Below are positions 43,669 to 56,945 of a stretch of 64,000 nucleotides of DNA, piece by piece. Under the pieces are notes generated by a model. That model was not told the DNA's origin, did no database searches, and was given only the letters and a program-made list of their open reading frames with translations. The first letter of the stretch is position 1. Each line of letters begins with the position of its first letter. A program made the position numbers and the translations under genes. Source of the stretch: Papio anubis (Eukaryota; Chordata; Mammalia; Primates; Cercopithecidae); the NCBI RefSeq assembly GCF_008728515.1, contig NC_044981.1, positions 130,050,884 through 130,114,883 on the forward strand, written 5' to 3'.

Positions 43669-46600
43669 GTATTCTCTTATTTCTGCTAATCATAATGTTT
43701 GCGAGGGGCACGGGAACTGGTGGAAGATGAGAGGGTTGAATTGTCTGTGTTGTACATGGAAAAATCGTTTTTATTTCACTTGTTGTGAACAGGGTGCTCG
43801 AATCATTGTGACTCCAGAAGATGCACTTTATGGATGGGAATTTACCAGGGAAACTGTTTTCCCTTATCTGGAGGATATCCCAGACCCTCAGGTGAACTGG
43901 ATTCCTTGTCAAGACTCCCACAGGTATTTTAACTATCTTAGTCTTTTGTGCAAAAGTAACTCTCTAAAACGTGCATGTTCACAAAGCAAAATGATTGCTC
44001 TTGAATTATCCTATATGTGGTATATGTTATGGTTATATTTATCTCAATATTTGTCAGATTTTAAAAACTTATACTTAGATACTATTTAACAATCATTTGT
44101 GATTAAACATCTTTATTAAATTTTGAGAAAATATGTAAATAGGGTATTACTGCAAGAAAAACTAAGGGAAGAGGATCTCACAGATACAAGTAGCAACTTA
44201 ATTTCTGAAGTAGACAGTGGATTGTGTTAGGAATACATTCCAAGGCCTCTGCTGAGGGGACACCCTTTCAGTGTCATAGAGTCTCTCCATCCCAGAGTTG
44301 CTTCCTAGGCAGAAAGATTTCACCATGTATTTTCAAGTGAATCATAAGATCTTATGCTTTGAAACTGTGTTTCCCTAGGCTCACAAAGCTAATTTTCCTG
44401 GGAAACAATTATCTAGAAACCTTCTAATATATATTAAAAATCTAAGTCCTACTGTCATCCTGGAGATGTCAACCTGGCAGTTGCACAGACAAGTCTGGCA
44501 TGAAAAGACAAAATTATATCTGGAGATAGAAGATCAGACGTCAGCATATAGATGGTTTCAAACACCGTGATGAGTTCCCCTGTGGAAGTGAGTTAGCGAA
44601 GAGTATAGGTATGAAGCTTGAGCCTTAGGAAATTCCAGTGGTTAGATTCGGGAGAAAAGGAGGAACCAGCAGAAGAGTCGAAGAAGAGCAACCAATAAAT
44701 AGGAAAATGAGAGGATGGGTCCAATAAAGTGAGGTGTTTCCAGGAGGAGGTGTAATTAACTGTGCCAACTGCTGTTGAAAAGTCAAGATGAGATCAGGTA
44801 AAATGTGGGGGTCACTGCTGGCATTAGTAACAGTTTGGGTGATAGAGATAAAAGTTGGAGTGCTCTAAAAGAGAATGGGAGAGGAGGAACTGGCAACGGC
44901 AAGAGGGACTGATCTTTTGAGGAGTTTTGCTTTAAGGGAGAGCTGAGGATTAAAGCAATATTTGGAAGGGCATGTTTGGAATGGTCAAAAGAGGTTTTAA
45001 TTTTATTTTTTAAAGATGGGAGGTACTAGAGGATATTTCATGCTGATGGGATGTTTCAGTAGCGAGGAGACCCTTGATGAGGCAGGAGACTGAGTAATGA
45101 ATTTCTGGAGCAACAGATATGGTGTGGGAAGTATTTATCAAGTGTAAGTCATCATCTGTGGCTTTTAAAGTATGATATTTTTATGCGTAGTTTTTATATT
45201 GACTTAAGTTCCATTTAAGTGATTACAGTTGCTATTGTCTCTGTATGAAGTGACTAAAATATTTTTTAAAAATTGAAATGTCTTAATTATAATTTGGTTT
45301 AGATTTGGTCACACACCAGTGCAAGCAAGACTCAGCTGCTTGGCCAAGAAAAACGCTATCTATGTCTTGGCAAATTTGGGGGACAAAAAGCCATGTAATT
45401 CCCATCACTCCACATGTCCTCCCAATGGCTACTTTCAATACAATACCAATGTGGTGTATAATCCAGAAGGAAAACTCGTGGCACGTTACCATAAGGTAAG
45501 AGAGAGGGGCGGATGTGTGAAACGGAGCGTGTCGTGAATGGTCAATGCTGGGTTTAGGAGTTTGACTTTCATTCCCTGTATGATACAATTTTACTAAAGG
45601 GTTTTTGTTTTGTTTTAGAAAGTGGGCAATAAAGAAAATTACACTTTGGGCCAGGCGTGGTGGCTTATGCCTGTAAGCCCAGCACTTTGGGAGGCTTGAG
45701 GTAGATGGATCTCTTGAGGCCAGGAATTTGAGACCAGCCTGGTCAACATAGTGAAACCCCGTCTCTACTAAAAAATACAAAAATTAGCTGGGCATGATGG
45801 CACATGCCTATAGTCCCAGTTATGTGGGAGGCTAAAGCAGGAAACTTGCTTGAACCCAGGAGGCAGAGGCTGCAGTGAGCCGAGATTGTATCACTGTACT
45901 CCAGCCTGGGTGACAGAGGGAGACTTTCAAAAAAAAAAAAAAAGAAAAAAAAATGACACTTTGGAAAAAACTACTCTGGAAAATCATGTAGACAGAGAGC
46001 TGTTACAAAAAAAAAAGTGTCATAATGGTCCAGGATTGAGATAAACTTTTTGCACATATAAAACAAATAATTTTAATATAAAACAAATACTAAGGTGACT
46101 ATAATCTGGGCACTATTTCAATAATTTCATTTTTTTTTTTTAAGAGACAGGGTCTCACTGTTGCCCAGGCTGGAGTGCAGTGGAGCCATCACAGCTCACT
46201 GTTAACCTCAAACTCCTGGGCTCTAGCGATCCTCCTGCCTCAGTCTCCCAAGTAGCTGAGATTAAAGGCATGTGCTGAGATAAAGACATTGCCCAGGCTG
46301 TCCTTGAACTCCTCACCTCAAGCAGTCCTGCCACCTTGGCCTCCCAAAATGCTGAGATTAGAGGCATAAACCACCGAGCACAACCATAATCTAAAGATGT
46401 TTCAAAATTGTATGACTCAACTTCATATAAGTTAATTTGCTATCAAATCACAAAATACTGTATTTTCTACACCAGCTAATTTAATTACCATTTAATAGAT
46501 TTAAGCTCAAACCATAAATGTTTACTTTAAACTCTGAATTGAAAAAAAGAATCAAATAACCTTTAAGTCATAATTTGATACTAAACTAGGTAGGGAGAGA

Positions 46601-49600
46601 AGGCTGGCCTTTTGAATGGATATGTGTGATGTACAGGTAGTGTGAATGTCCCTTCTCCACTCCCAGATGTTTTCTAAGCATCTTAAATTGTAGCCTCAGA
46701 ATCTTTGGAGTGGAGACATTATCTCCTGGCAGTTTCAGTTAAAATATAAATATTAATTAAGAGGAGCGATGTTAAACCAATGGTTTTCAAATTATTTTGA
46801 TCATGGACCCCCATTGGAAAAAATTGTTAACATAAGTCCTCAATATATGTATTCTTGTGTGTGTATTTATAAAGTATAACAATTTCAAAATGCTTTCTTC
46901 ATCATTTTGTGGATTTTGACAACTTCTTTTCATATATATCACTGCACTTCACTTTCTTCTTAAAATGTGTCTCATAGTAAAAATAGAAATGTCACTACTT
47001 CCATTTTCTTGCTTGGGAGATTGTTTGCATTGTTTGTATTATCTTTCAATGCAGTTTCTTTGCAGTAATCATTTGAAGCTGGTCTTCCATTCTGTAACGT
47101 GCAGGATGGCACAGTGCACTGAATGTGGACAGACTAGCAAGGAACCTGCAGTCACCTGTCTAAGTTGAGAGGCTCTCACTCTTCCATGAGGATACCTCAG
47201 GGACCGTTTGTAACCTATGACCTCTGACATATGTGAATCTAATGAGAATATCTTTTTCAATCAATTCTTTTTTTTTTTTTTTTTTTTGTGGCAGAGTCCG
47301 GCTCTGTCACTCAGGCTGGAGTGCGGGGCACAATCCCAGCTCACTGCAGCCTCTGACTCCCAGATTCAACCAATTCTCCTGCCTCAGCCTCCTGAGTAGC
47401 TGGGATTACAGGTGCACACCACCACACCCGGCTAAGTTTTGGATTTTTTAGTAGAGACGGGGTTTCACCATGTTGGCCAGGCTAATCTTGAGCTCCTGGC
47501 CTCAAGTGATCTGCCTGCCTTGGCCTCTTCCAAAGTGCTGGGATTACAGGCATGAGCCACCTCGCCTGGCCTGTCAATTCTTAAAATAGTAAAGTTCAAT
47601 TTCTTTTCTATTTTTTAGATATAAAATAAATTTAGAGAGATTTTAATAGTCTCTTTCTGAACCCTCAGCATTTCCTAGATTGCAGACCATTTTATTAATT
47701 GTTGACCCCAATTATTATATTAGACTAAATTTTTTTTAGTTTACCTGGAAGGAATCAGGGGAATTAAATACATTTCTTATCTATGGTAATTTTGAAAGGT
47801 GGGTAAGAGTCACTGAGATTACTTTGGATGGGACACTAAAGAGAGAGATGGCATCTTTAACCTGACTCATAGATATTTATTATGCATCTATTAACATTAC
47901 ATTTCTAGGTACCAAGGATTCAAAGAAGAATAATGCATGACTTTTAACTTTTAAGAAGCTTATAGGGCTGGGTGTGGTGGCTCATGCCTGTAATCCCAGC
48001 ACTTTAGGAGGCCCAGGTGGGCAGATCATGAGGTCAGGAGATCAAGATCATCCTGGCTGACACAGTGAAACCCCGTCTCCATTAAAAATACAAAAAAATT
48101 AACCGGGCATGGTGGCATATGCCTGTAATCCCAGCTACTTGGGAGGCTGATGCAGGAGAATCGTTTGAACCCAGGAGATGGAGGTTGCAGTGAGCCGAAA
48201 TCATGCCACAGGACTCCATCCTGAGTGATAGAGTGAAACTCCGTCTCAGAAAAATAAAACAAAATAAAATAAAATAAAAAGAAGCTTATATACTTTGGGG
48301 TTTATGGGACGGTATTTTGCTCTTAACTGAGAGAGACAGACAGAGAGAGAAAGGAGAGAGAGGAGATGAGAGAGATGCTATAGACATATGTTACATATTC
48401 CTCCACATTTTCCTTAGAAATTTCCTTCCAATTGCCAGATTTATCCACTTCCTAGGAGATTCCCTGCAGTTGACCATAGCCAAATTTATTACCAACTTGG
48501 AGGGTTTTTATGAGTCATCTCTTCAACAAACAAGGCTTTACTAGTTTTCTCCTATCCATTTGTTATAGTACCACCTGTACTCTGAGCCTCAGTTTGATGT
48601 CCCTGAAAAGCCGGAGTTGGTGACTTTCAACACCACATTTGGAAGGTTTGGCATTTTCACGTGCTTTGATATATTCTTCTATGATCCCGCTGTTATCCTG
48701 GTGAAAGATTTCCATGTGGACACCATACTGTTTCCCACAGCCTGGATGAATGTTTTGCCCCTTTTGACAGCTATTGAATTCCATTCAGCTTGGGCAATGG
48801 GAATGGGAGTTAATCTTCTTGCGGCCAATATACATCATGTCAGCCTAAATATGACAGGTAATTCATGACCAGGTTAGGTTTCATCTTCTATTTTTAAGTG
48901 CAGAGAAATGAATGCCTCAGATATGACCTGTATTAATTTTTTGCTTCTTTTTCGGAACTCCTTACTGTGTTTATCATCGTTTCACAATAGAAAATAAAAG
49001 CTAGCAGTTGATTATAACCTATGGTTATACCAAGACCTTTATGTGTATTATTCATTTAATTATTACAATAATTACATGAGATAGTTAGTGTCATCCCAAT
49101 TTTGCAGATGAGAAAATTGAGATACGGAGAGTGCAAGTAATTTGCCAAATGCTACCCAGCTTCTACTTTCCTCAGTGGCCATGGAAGCCTCTGCATCTTT
49201 CCCTTTGCCTCCTCATAGGGCTGCATGGCATATCCTCATGACACGGCTGCTGTCTTCCTCTAGAGCAATTAAAGAGAGGGGACAAGAGAGAAAAGGGAGG
49301 AAGCCACATTGCTGTTTATGACTAGTTACCCACCATCACTTCTGCCATGTTCTGTTCAATGGAAGTGAGTCACTAAGTCCAGCCCACATTCAAGGGGAAA
49401 GGAATTAGATCCTCCCACCGGAAAGAAGAGTGTTAAGGAATTTTTGGATATATTTGAAAACCACCACAATGAGGAACAGGGGAGAATTTTTATTCCCTTT
49501 CCCCACCTTTCAGGAACTCCTGACTACAAAGATTTTTGTAGTTGGTTTAATTTGCCATAATGCTAACAAATAATGCGATTATATTTAAGGTTTAATTGAA

Positions 49601-50291
49601 ATGAGACCAAGGAATGTTTGTTTTAATCTCTTCCAATAGAGAATAGAAGTAGTTAGGTGTTCAGTGCGATTAGAAGTATGCATGCTCTCTCATTGTGACT
49701 AATATGGTGGCGTGACCACATGCTCAGTTCTGATGGGGAAATTGGCAGTGTTGGTTTTTTTGTGTGTGTTGTTTTTAGAAGACCTGTCTTTCATTCACAG
49801 GAAGTGGTATTTACGCACCAAACGGTCCCAAAGTGTATCATTATGACATGAAGACAGAGTCGGGAAAACTCCTCCTTTCGGAGGTGGATTCACACCCCCT
49901 ACCCTCGCCTGACCCCCCAACAGCTGTGAATTGGAGTGCGTATGCCACCACCATCAAACCATTTCCACTACAGAAAAGCACTTTTAGGGGATTTATTTCC
50001 CGGGACGGGTTCAACTTCACAGAACTTTTTGAAAATGCAGGAAATCTTACAGTCTGTCAAAAGGAGCTTTGCTGTCATTTAAGCTACAGAATGTTACAAA
50101 AAGAAGAGAATGAAGTGTACGTTCTAGGAGCTTTCACAGGATTGCATGGCCGAAGGAGAAAAGAGTACTGGCAGGTAATCTCAGTTCAAATGAAACGGAG
50201 TTCAAGTGAAAGGTAAATTCCAGGTCAACTTTTTATATTTGTTCCAGAAAACCAGGTGCTTTTCCTTGGCTTGACTCCATGCATTGATGAC

Positions 50292-50333
<42 letters not shown>

Positions 50334-53300
50334 TTTATACACGTACATACACTAGGATAAAATATTTGCAATGGGAATTAAGTATAATCTTATTGCTTGC
50401 TTTTAGCATGTTTAAAAAATTATTAACCAAACCGTGATGACTTTCTATTTGACAAATAAACCAGCCTATTGTGAACATCAGGAAGACTTCCTTAACTGGG
50501 CTTGCCAACATATCTGAATTATGAACAGTTTTATTTTCACTTGCAAAACTAACAGTAAATAGGGATATTACTTTTATCTTAGTTTCTCTTCTAATCAGAT
50601 ATCCCAGTTTTTGTACAGCTTTCTTTCTTTTTTTTTTTTTGAGACAGAGTCTCACTCTGTCGCCAGGCTGGAGTGCAGTAGCATGATCTCGGCTTACTGC
50701 AACCTCTGCTTTCCAGGTTCAAGCGATTCTCTTGCCTCAGCCTCCTGAGTAGCTGGGACTACAGGCATATGCCACCATACCTGGATCTATTTTTAGTAGA
50801 GACGGGGTTTCACCATGTTGGCCAGGCTGGTCTCGAACTCCTCACCTCTGGTGATCCGACTGCCTTGGCCTCCCAAAGTGCTGGGATAACATGTGTGAAC
50901 CACCACATCTGGCCTTGTATTGCTTTCAAATGACAAATTTTAAAGATGAAAACATTTTATAGAATGTTGGCTCTGAATTTGTATTTTCCTATTATACTCC
51001 GTGCCCACTGCCTTCTTCTAAAGAAAAGGATTAGAAAGACAGGTGAGATTCAGGGGTGGAAAAAATTTAATATCCTTTCAGCTTCAGTACTATTGTTGCC
51101 CAAAGACCTCCGCTTCATTGAGCTCAGTGCCATCATCTGACATACCAAATTAATGGTTTAACTCTAATTCTAAACTGACTTCTTTCTCTTAATCCACTTG
51201 CTATCTAGGAAGTAGGTTGATTCTCAAATCACTTGCCATTTTTAATAAAGTAGTTAATTACAAGAAACGTGATCCAAATCCCTTTTCAGAGAAAGATAAT
51301 TTTGCTTCGCGTGGTTAAAAACTAAGGTAACATTTCTGGTACAAGTAACATCGATGTAAGGCATTGTGTTTTATCTGTGTTTGTTCCACATAGGTTTGCA
51401 CAATGCTGAAGTGCAAAACTACTAATTTGACAACTTGTGGACGGCCAGTAGAAACTGCTTCTACAAGATTTGAAATGTTCTCCCTCAGTGGCACATTTGG
51501 AACAAAGTATGTTTTTCCTGAAGTTCTACTTACTGAAATTCATCTGTCACCTGGAAAATTTGAAGTAAGAGGATTTTTATAAGAGTATTTTCATTTTATA
51601 TGTTCTCTGAAGTCAAGTAAAACAAGCTATAGCCACTCTGCTGGTTAACTTCTGCTGTGTAACAAATTTCCTCAAAACCATTTCTTAACCCTGATTCTGT
51701 GGGTTGGCAATTTGAACTTGGTGTAGCTAGGCTGTTTTTCTGGTTTGAGATAGGCTCAGTTGATGCTGGCTGGGCTCAATATGTCTGCCATTGGCTAGTG
51801 GGTTGACTAGGACTGACCAGTTTGTGATTGCTTTGTCCTGGACAGCTATATTAAGGCCATCTCTCCCTGTGGTCTCTCATCTTTCAGCAGACCTGAGCTT
51901 GTTCAAATGTTAGCTTAATGAGTCCAGAAGCATCAAGAGAAAAAAAAACACAATGGGCAAGTTCTTTGCAAGTCTCTGCTTGCACCATGTTTGCAAATGT
52001 TGCATCAACACAGGAAGTTACAGGAGCAATGTTGATTCAAGCGGTAGGGAAATAAAGGACTCAGACCTCTCAATGGGAAGAGCTATAAAATCACATGGCC
52101 AAAGGACATGCATGGGTAAAGGAGGGGAAAATATTGTGATCATTTTTTCAATTTATAACAACTAATTATAAAATGATGACACTTCATTGGAAGAATATAA
52201 TAAAGAACATACCTAGAACTGTGAGTTTGAGATACCATTCACTGAAGAATGTTTATTTATAGATTTTTAATTTCCTTTTGTTAAATGTGAAGACAAACAG
52301 AAAATCAAATATTTATTTCACATTTTTATTTTGAAACAGGGTCTTCCTCTGTCACTCAGGTTAGACTGCAGTGGCATGATCATAGCTCACTGAAGCCTCA
52401 AACTCCTGGGCTCAAGCAATCCTCCTGCCTCAGCCTCCTGAGTAGCTAAGACTTAAAGGCATGCACCACTGCATCCAGCATTTGTTCACAAATTATAGTG
52501 ACTGTAGCTAATTAATTCACAAATTAAGCTGGCTTCAAATAAGAATTATGACTCTGCAGGCTTATATCTGTTAATGTACAACACTTGCACACACTCACAT
52601 ACATGTATATATACACAAACTCCAGTGGTTCGAATATTAATGTTTTCTCTGAATTGTGGTAAACAGTGGCTGGGTTTCAGTAACTAAGGTGAAATCATTG
52701 CATGGTCTGTAAAATAGGGTCCAAGTTAATTCCATCAAGGCATCAAGTAACGAAGTCTTTAAAATTGCAGATTGCTTATGGTCATGTATCTGTATCTGCT
52801 GTGTTATCAGAGTGGAATATATCATACTTACAAAAATACTTAATTCTGTGAAACCAACAATTTAACATATGGTATAGCCTTAAGGCTGTAAAATCCAAAG
52901 ACCAGGAATCCTTTGCTGCCATAGAACCTGTTTAGGTAGAATCTCATGAGGAAATTGAGGCTGGAATAAAAGCTAAAGTACCAACTACAGAAAATCATGA
53001 TTAGATCTACAGCAAGGAGTCTCGGGCTAAAATCCAGTAGCTAAAAGGTGGCTGGACTGACATAAATGTCTACCTGAGGTCACTTCAAGGAAATGAGAGA
53101 GGGAAATCAGGGTCACCAAGGTAAACTTAGGAGGACATAGGGTCTAGCCATATTGATGCATTATATCCTGTAAGCCTGAACATGTAAACTGAGCACACAA
53201 TCTAATTTTCTGATAATACTTTGACACTTTTTCCACGTCTTGTACTCACAGAACTCTTTCTCTTTGAGGAATTGTCCCAAAGTAGGACTGAACATTCACC

Positions 53301-56300
53301 TGATGAAACTACTTCATCCATGGGAGAAGGACAAAAAATGCTAGAGTTTTCCAAACTAGGTTTTAAAGATCCAAAGCCAGAAATATGATTTCACTCTTAC
53401 TCTGAACCACATAAGTGTTTGAAGGTGGATGGTGATAGTGCATGAGGAATTGGAGAACGTAAATAATGTATTCCATAGCTACTTCCTTTCTTTTAAAAAT
53501 TTCATCCCAAATGGCTTCAGGAAGTTAAGAAGAGTTAGAGAATGATACAAGAGAATACACATTTAAGTGCTTAACTCCATAGTATTTGTACATCTCAACT
53601 CTTAAAAAAAATGTAATTTTATTATTTTTAATTATTATTATTATTATTTGAGATGGAGTCTCGCTGTGTCGCCCAGGCTGGAGTGCAGTGGTGCATTCTC
53701 GGCTCACTGCAGCCTCTGCCTCCCGGGTTCAAGCGATTCTCCTGCCTCAGTCTCATAAGTAGCTGGGACTACAGGTGCATGCCACCACGCCCAGCTAATT
53801 TTTGTATTTTTAGTGGAGATGGGATTTCACCGCATTGGCCAGGCTGGTCTCAAACTCCTTACCTCGAGTGATCTGCCACCTCAACCTCCCAAAGTTCTGG
53901 AATTACAGGCATGCCCAGCCTTGTTTTTAATTTTTTGGGTACATAGTAGATGTATATATTTATGTGTTACAGGAGATATTTTGATACAGACATGCAATGT
54001 GTAATAATTACATCAGGGTAAGTGTGGTATCAGTAGGTCTCAACTTTTAATGATTCTGTGAACTTGTCATGCTGTATCCCATCTCTGGCTCCTTCTTGAA
54101 TGGAAGAAAGGAGGGAAGGGGGGCATAGCACCTACCGTTTAAATTGGGCACCTATAATCATCATTTGGATCTTGTCTCACCTGCTCCAGCCCATTTGCAG
54201 AAGGAGGAAATGCGATATAGATTGTATTACACCAAAAAAGAGATGAAAGAGGCATGTGACAGCTGGCAGGGAGGGTCTTTGGAATTGCAGTCCCTTGGAG
54301 GGAGCATCATGGTGAGGGTGAGGCAAGTCTTTATTTTACAAGTGTAGATTCTCTGTGGCATGACTTTCACTGAAGTTCATCAGGTTCTAAGGAACAGATA
54401 CTAATCAAACTTGCAAGATAGATAAGCGAGAACACCAACTTGTTATTTAAAAAAATAGGTTCCCTTAGCTGGGAACAATGAACTGTATGTCAAGGAGACT
54501 CTTCGTTGGCAAATACCCTCGAAAGTACAAATGATAGATCCATTTGTTTTGTGAGCGCAGAATTAAAACAAAAGGAGTTGGGCATTTTTGGAAAAGATTT
54601 CCAAGAAGCCACGGAAGCCTGAGGCAATGTGTTTCTCCTCTTTAGGGTTGGTGATCTAAAGACCATGTAGGATTAAGGTGCCTACTTTTCTCAAAAAGAG
54701 CCAGAAAGTCCAATAACCCATTCTTGGGTTTTTTAGTGCTTCTTTTCTCTAGAGACCTTGAAGGGCATGGCCCTTCTGTGAATATGTTGTTTCTAGAGAG
54801 AGCAGTCATAATATTGAAGATGGCAAGTGTTTTACATCAGTTATGCTCACTATGGCTTCTTGAGTAGTTTCTCAGTTCTGTTGATGGATGCACACTCTGT
54901 CCGTAAATATTTACACATTATCTTAGAGGATCACTATGGCAGAGATTTCAACACACTTATTGCATATCCTCAACCCCCACCACCACTTTAGTTTTATGTA
55001 AAAAGGGTGGTGTTACTGACCATGCCCACAAATGTGGAAACATCTTGCTTTAGCACCTTAAGCAACTCTGGTGTATTATCAGAAGCACTGGCAGAGTCTG
55101 TTCTCTGTAACTAACTAGTTAGATAACCTTGGGAAAGTCACTTAACCCCTGAATTTCCTACTCATAGAAGAGAATATTTTCCTGACTGGTTTGGCGAGGA
55201 TCAGATATGATAATGCATGTGACGGCACTTTGTGAACAGTAAAGTACAATCGTTATCTTCTAGGATATTTAGTCATTTTCTTCTTCCAGTTATAAAGCAT
55301 CTATTTTCCCAATTTTCCATTTCTTCTCCATTCCAACCAATTTCCCAATTTTCAATTTCTTCTCCATTCCAACTCCATTTCCGCAACTAACAGGTTCATT
55401 TTCTTTTATTCTTTTCTGTTTATTGACTGTCTATTCATGTTTCCTTCTACTCTTGTTCAATTGCTTTGTACACATTCTTCTCTTACGAAGACTCCACTGT
55501 GGCTTCAGGCTAGATCTAGTCATTCATGCTTTTCACAGTCTGATCTCCACCTTCCTCTGACCATATTCCTTCTTCTCTTCTTCACTAATCTTCAGCTCTA
55601 GCTAGTGGTGTGATGTAACTTTATTCCTTCCCTGAGGTAGAAAACAAAAAGCCCTGATTTATGGAATTTGCCAATTTTCATTGTGTCAATATTCTCACCA
55701 TGATCAGCTTCAAGAATGGATCTGTTGGCAGAGCTTGATAACTCATGCCTGTAATCCCAGCACTTTGGGAGGCCGAGTTGGGAGGATCATTTGAGGCCAG
55801 GAGTTGGAGACCAACCTGGTTAACATGGTGAAGACCTGTCTCTACTAAAAATACAAAAATTAGCTGGACTTGGTGGCACGCCCCTATAATCCCAGCTACC
55901 GGGGAGGCTGAGGCAGGAGAATCACTTGAACTCAGGAGGTGGAGCTTGCAGTGAGCCAAGATCGTGCCGCTGCACTCCAGCCTGGGTGACAGAGCAAGAC
56001 TCCATCTCAAAAAAGCGGGGGAGGGGGGGAAAGTAGCTGTGTTTAAAAGCCAGCTGTCAAATTTCTTGAAACTTTAACAATCTGTTCTCATGAGCCTGTG
56101 CACCACTAGCTCTAGCACACCACCGGTTCTAACCAACCTAGAATGAGAACTCACATTGCCTTGACCTGTCACACACACTTCTGTCTCAGAATGAGCCTTT
56201 GTTGATTCAATGTCCACTCCCCACAATGTCTTCACCATACAGCCCTAGAAAGAGATTCCTAACAGCTTGGGTTTCTGGTAGCTTATGTCCCACTCTGTGA

Positions 56301-56945
56301 AATAGACCAGTTCAGTTTTTCCTTCTCAGACCTCCTAAGCACTTACCTGTTTTCTTCTCTGATAAACTGATAAACTGATTTCTCTCTTTATGTTTAGAAT
56401 CCACTCCATTTCACCATTAGCTCTTAAACTTCTTGAGGGAAGGATGTGATGTATACCTCTCTGGTTCCTGATTGTCTTGCACATAATTGAACTCAATGAA
56501 TTGCTGCTGCTGATTTTGACTTTCCATTAATGGTTACATTTGATTGTTGAAACTAAAATCTTGGGCCCTCTCGAATTGCTCTAGTCTTCATTATATAGTA
56601 AGTGGCTGTCCCCTGCCTGGTTTACTTGCCGCATCCTCCTCAATCAGGAATGACTTGACTATATATTATATCTAGGATGGTTTCAAAATGATTACTTTGC
56701 TTTTAACTTGTATGTTAGGAAAGCTGACTGTACTTTTCCCACCTTTTCTTTAGGTGCTAAAAGATGGGCGTTTGGTAAACAAGAATGGATCATCTGGGCC
56801 TATACTAACAGTATCCCTCTTTGGGAGGTGGTACACAAAGGACTCATTTTACAGCTCAAGTGGGACCAGCAATTCAGCAATAACTTACCTGCTAATATTC
56901 ATATTACTAATGATCATAGCTTTGCAAAATATTGTATTGGTATAG
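43456..56945 (+). CDS. VNN2: VNN2, vanin-2 / GPI-80 (complete, 7 coding exons)
   Basis: Exons 43456-43668, 43793-43923, 45303-45495, 48569-48857, 49801-50174, 51394-51564 and 56754-56945 join into 1563 bases, 520 residues, the usual vanin-2 length. Vanins are nitrilase-fold pantetheine hydrolases making pantothenate and cysteamine. Vanin-2 is a GPI-anchored surface protein of neutrophils and monocytes that affects beta-2 integrin adhesion. The start has a strong Kozak context (GCCATGG). A hydrophobic signal peptide covers residues 1 to about 22. The catalytic triad is intact: Glu80 in TPEDALYGW, Lys179 in RYHKYH and Cys211 in FTCFD. Several N-glycosylation sequons are visible (NRT, NMT, NFT, NLT). 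The last 20-odd residues are a hydrophobic GPI-attachment signal. I see no frame break. It differs from VNN1 and VNN3 by the SEPQF segment after the catalytic lysine and by the C-terminal tail. Confidence 0.95.
43793..43923 (+). CDS. VNN2: VNN2 coding exon 2, catalytic Glu
   Basis: G-A-R-I-I-V-T-P-E-D-A-L-Y-G-W onward. Glu80 is the general base of the nitrilase triad. The exon ends within the arginine codon of the next segment; donor GTATTT. The first intron is only 124 bases. Confidence 0.95.
44480..45130. repeat. Ancient interspersed repeat, unnamed
   Basis: GAGATGTCAACCTGGCAGTTG, GAGGAACCAGCAGAAGAG and AACTGTGCCAACTGCTGTTG match a common old primate repeat whose name I cannot give with certainty. 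It lies in VNN2 intron 2. Confidence 0.5.
45303..45495 (+). CDS. VNN2: VNN2 coding exon 3, catalytic Lys
   Basis: F-G-H-T-P-V-Q-A-R-L-S-C to K-L-V-A-R-Y-H-K, donor GTAAGA. Lys179, the last codon, is the catalytic lysine of the family. Confidence 0.95.
45650..45947 (+). repeat. Alu
   Basis: Sense Alu in VNN2 intron 3; near-identical flanks ending in ACACTTTGG. Confidence 0.92.
46127..46386 (-). repeat. Old Alu (J-like), truncated
   Basis: Diverged antisense Alu with a shortened middle. Confidence 0.85.
46387..47269. other. VNN2 intron 3 sequence
   Basis: AT-rich. An old repeat trace is possible near 46770-46860 (AACCAATGGTTTTCAAATTA, CATGGACCCC), resembling MER-type DNA transposon ends. Not assigned. 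Confidence 0.4.
47270..47573 (-). repeat. Alu
   Basis: Antisense Alu; TCAATTCTT on both sides. Confidence 0.92.
47966..48278 (+). repeat. Alu
   Basis: Sense Alu with AAAAT tail and target duplications AAGAAGCTTATA. Confidence 0.93.
48569..48857 (+). CDS. VNN2: VNN2 coding exon 4, catalytic Cys
   Basis: Ninety-six codons plus one base, Y-H-L-Y-S-E-P-Q-F to S-L-N-M-T. Cys211 in F-G-I-F-T-C-F-D is the nucleophile. The exon also has the conserved P-T-A-W-M-N and A-W-A-M-G-M-G-V-N segments. Confidence 0.95.
49040..49170 (-). repeat. MIR/L2 remnant
   Basis: CCAATTTTGCAGATGAGAAA followed by AATTTGCCAAATGCTACCCAGC. Confidence 0.65.
49801..50174 (+). CDS. VNN2: VNN2 coding exon 5
   Basis: From S-G-I-Y-A-P-N-G-P-K-V to R-R-K-E-Y-W-Q, donor GTAATC. 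It covers the end of the nitrilase domain and much of the vanin base domain, with paired cysteines (V-C-Q-K-E-L-C-C-H-L) and two N-glycosylation sequons. Confidence 0.95.
50290..50328. repeat. (CA)n microsatellite
   Basis: About 19 CA units, 115 bases after the donor of VNN2 coding exon 5. Confidence 0.97.
50624..50913 (-). repeat. Alu
   Basis: Antisense Alu in VNN2 intron 5. Confidence 0.92.
51394..51564 (+). CDS. VNN2: VNN2 coding exon 6
   Basis: Fifty-seven codons in phase 0, V-C-T-M-L-K-C-K-T to S-P-G-K-F-E, donor GTAAGA. It is part of the C-terminal vanin base domain, with three more cysteines. Confidence 0.95.
51565..52320. other. VNN2 intron 6, first part
   Basis: Old repeat-like phrases (TGCTGTGTAACAAATTTCCTC, GGCAATTTGAACTTGG, GCTGGGCTCAATATG) suggest an ancient MER/LTR element at about 51640-51900. 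The family is not assigned. Confidence 0.45.
52325..52481 (-). repeat. Old Alu monomer fragment
   Basis: Antisense left-arm type sequence (ATCATAGCTCACTGAAGCCTC). Confidence 0.85.
52482..53640. other. VNN2 intron 6, middle
   Basis: No recognised element beyond low-complexity AT stretches. Confidence 0.5.
53643..53922 (-). repeat. Alu with ATT-rich tail
   Basis: Antisense Alu; its tail is a TTA/ATT repeat at about 53618-53648. Confidence 0.92.
55085..55245 (+). repeat. MIR
   Basis: TAACTAGTTAGATAACCTTGGGAAAGTCACTTAACCCCTG-type core, in MIR order (described in parts). Confidence 0.8.
55305..55376 (+). repeat. Two tandem 36-base units
   Basis: TTTCCCAATTTTC...TTCTTCTCCATTCCAAC occurs twice in direct succession with about three differences. 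Confidence 0.85.
55723..56014 (+). repeat. Alu
   Basis: Sense Alu with short degenerate tail. Confidence 0.92.
56754..56945 (+). CDS. VNN2: VNN2 last coding exon, GPI signal
   Basis: Sixty-three codons and TAG, beginning V-L-K-D-G-R-L. The end is a small-residue region (S-S-S-G-T-S-N-S-A) followed by an uninterrupted hydrophobic stretch, the layout of a GPI transamidase signal. Confidence 0.95.
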   Translation: MLKDGRLVNKNGSSGPILTVSLFGRWYTKDSFYSSSGTSNSAITYLLIFILLMIIALQNIVLV

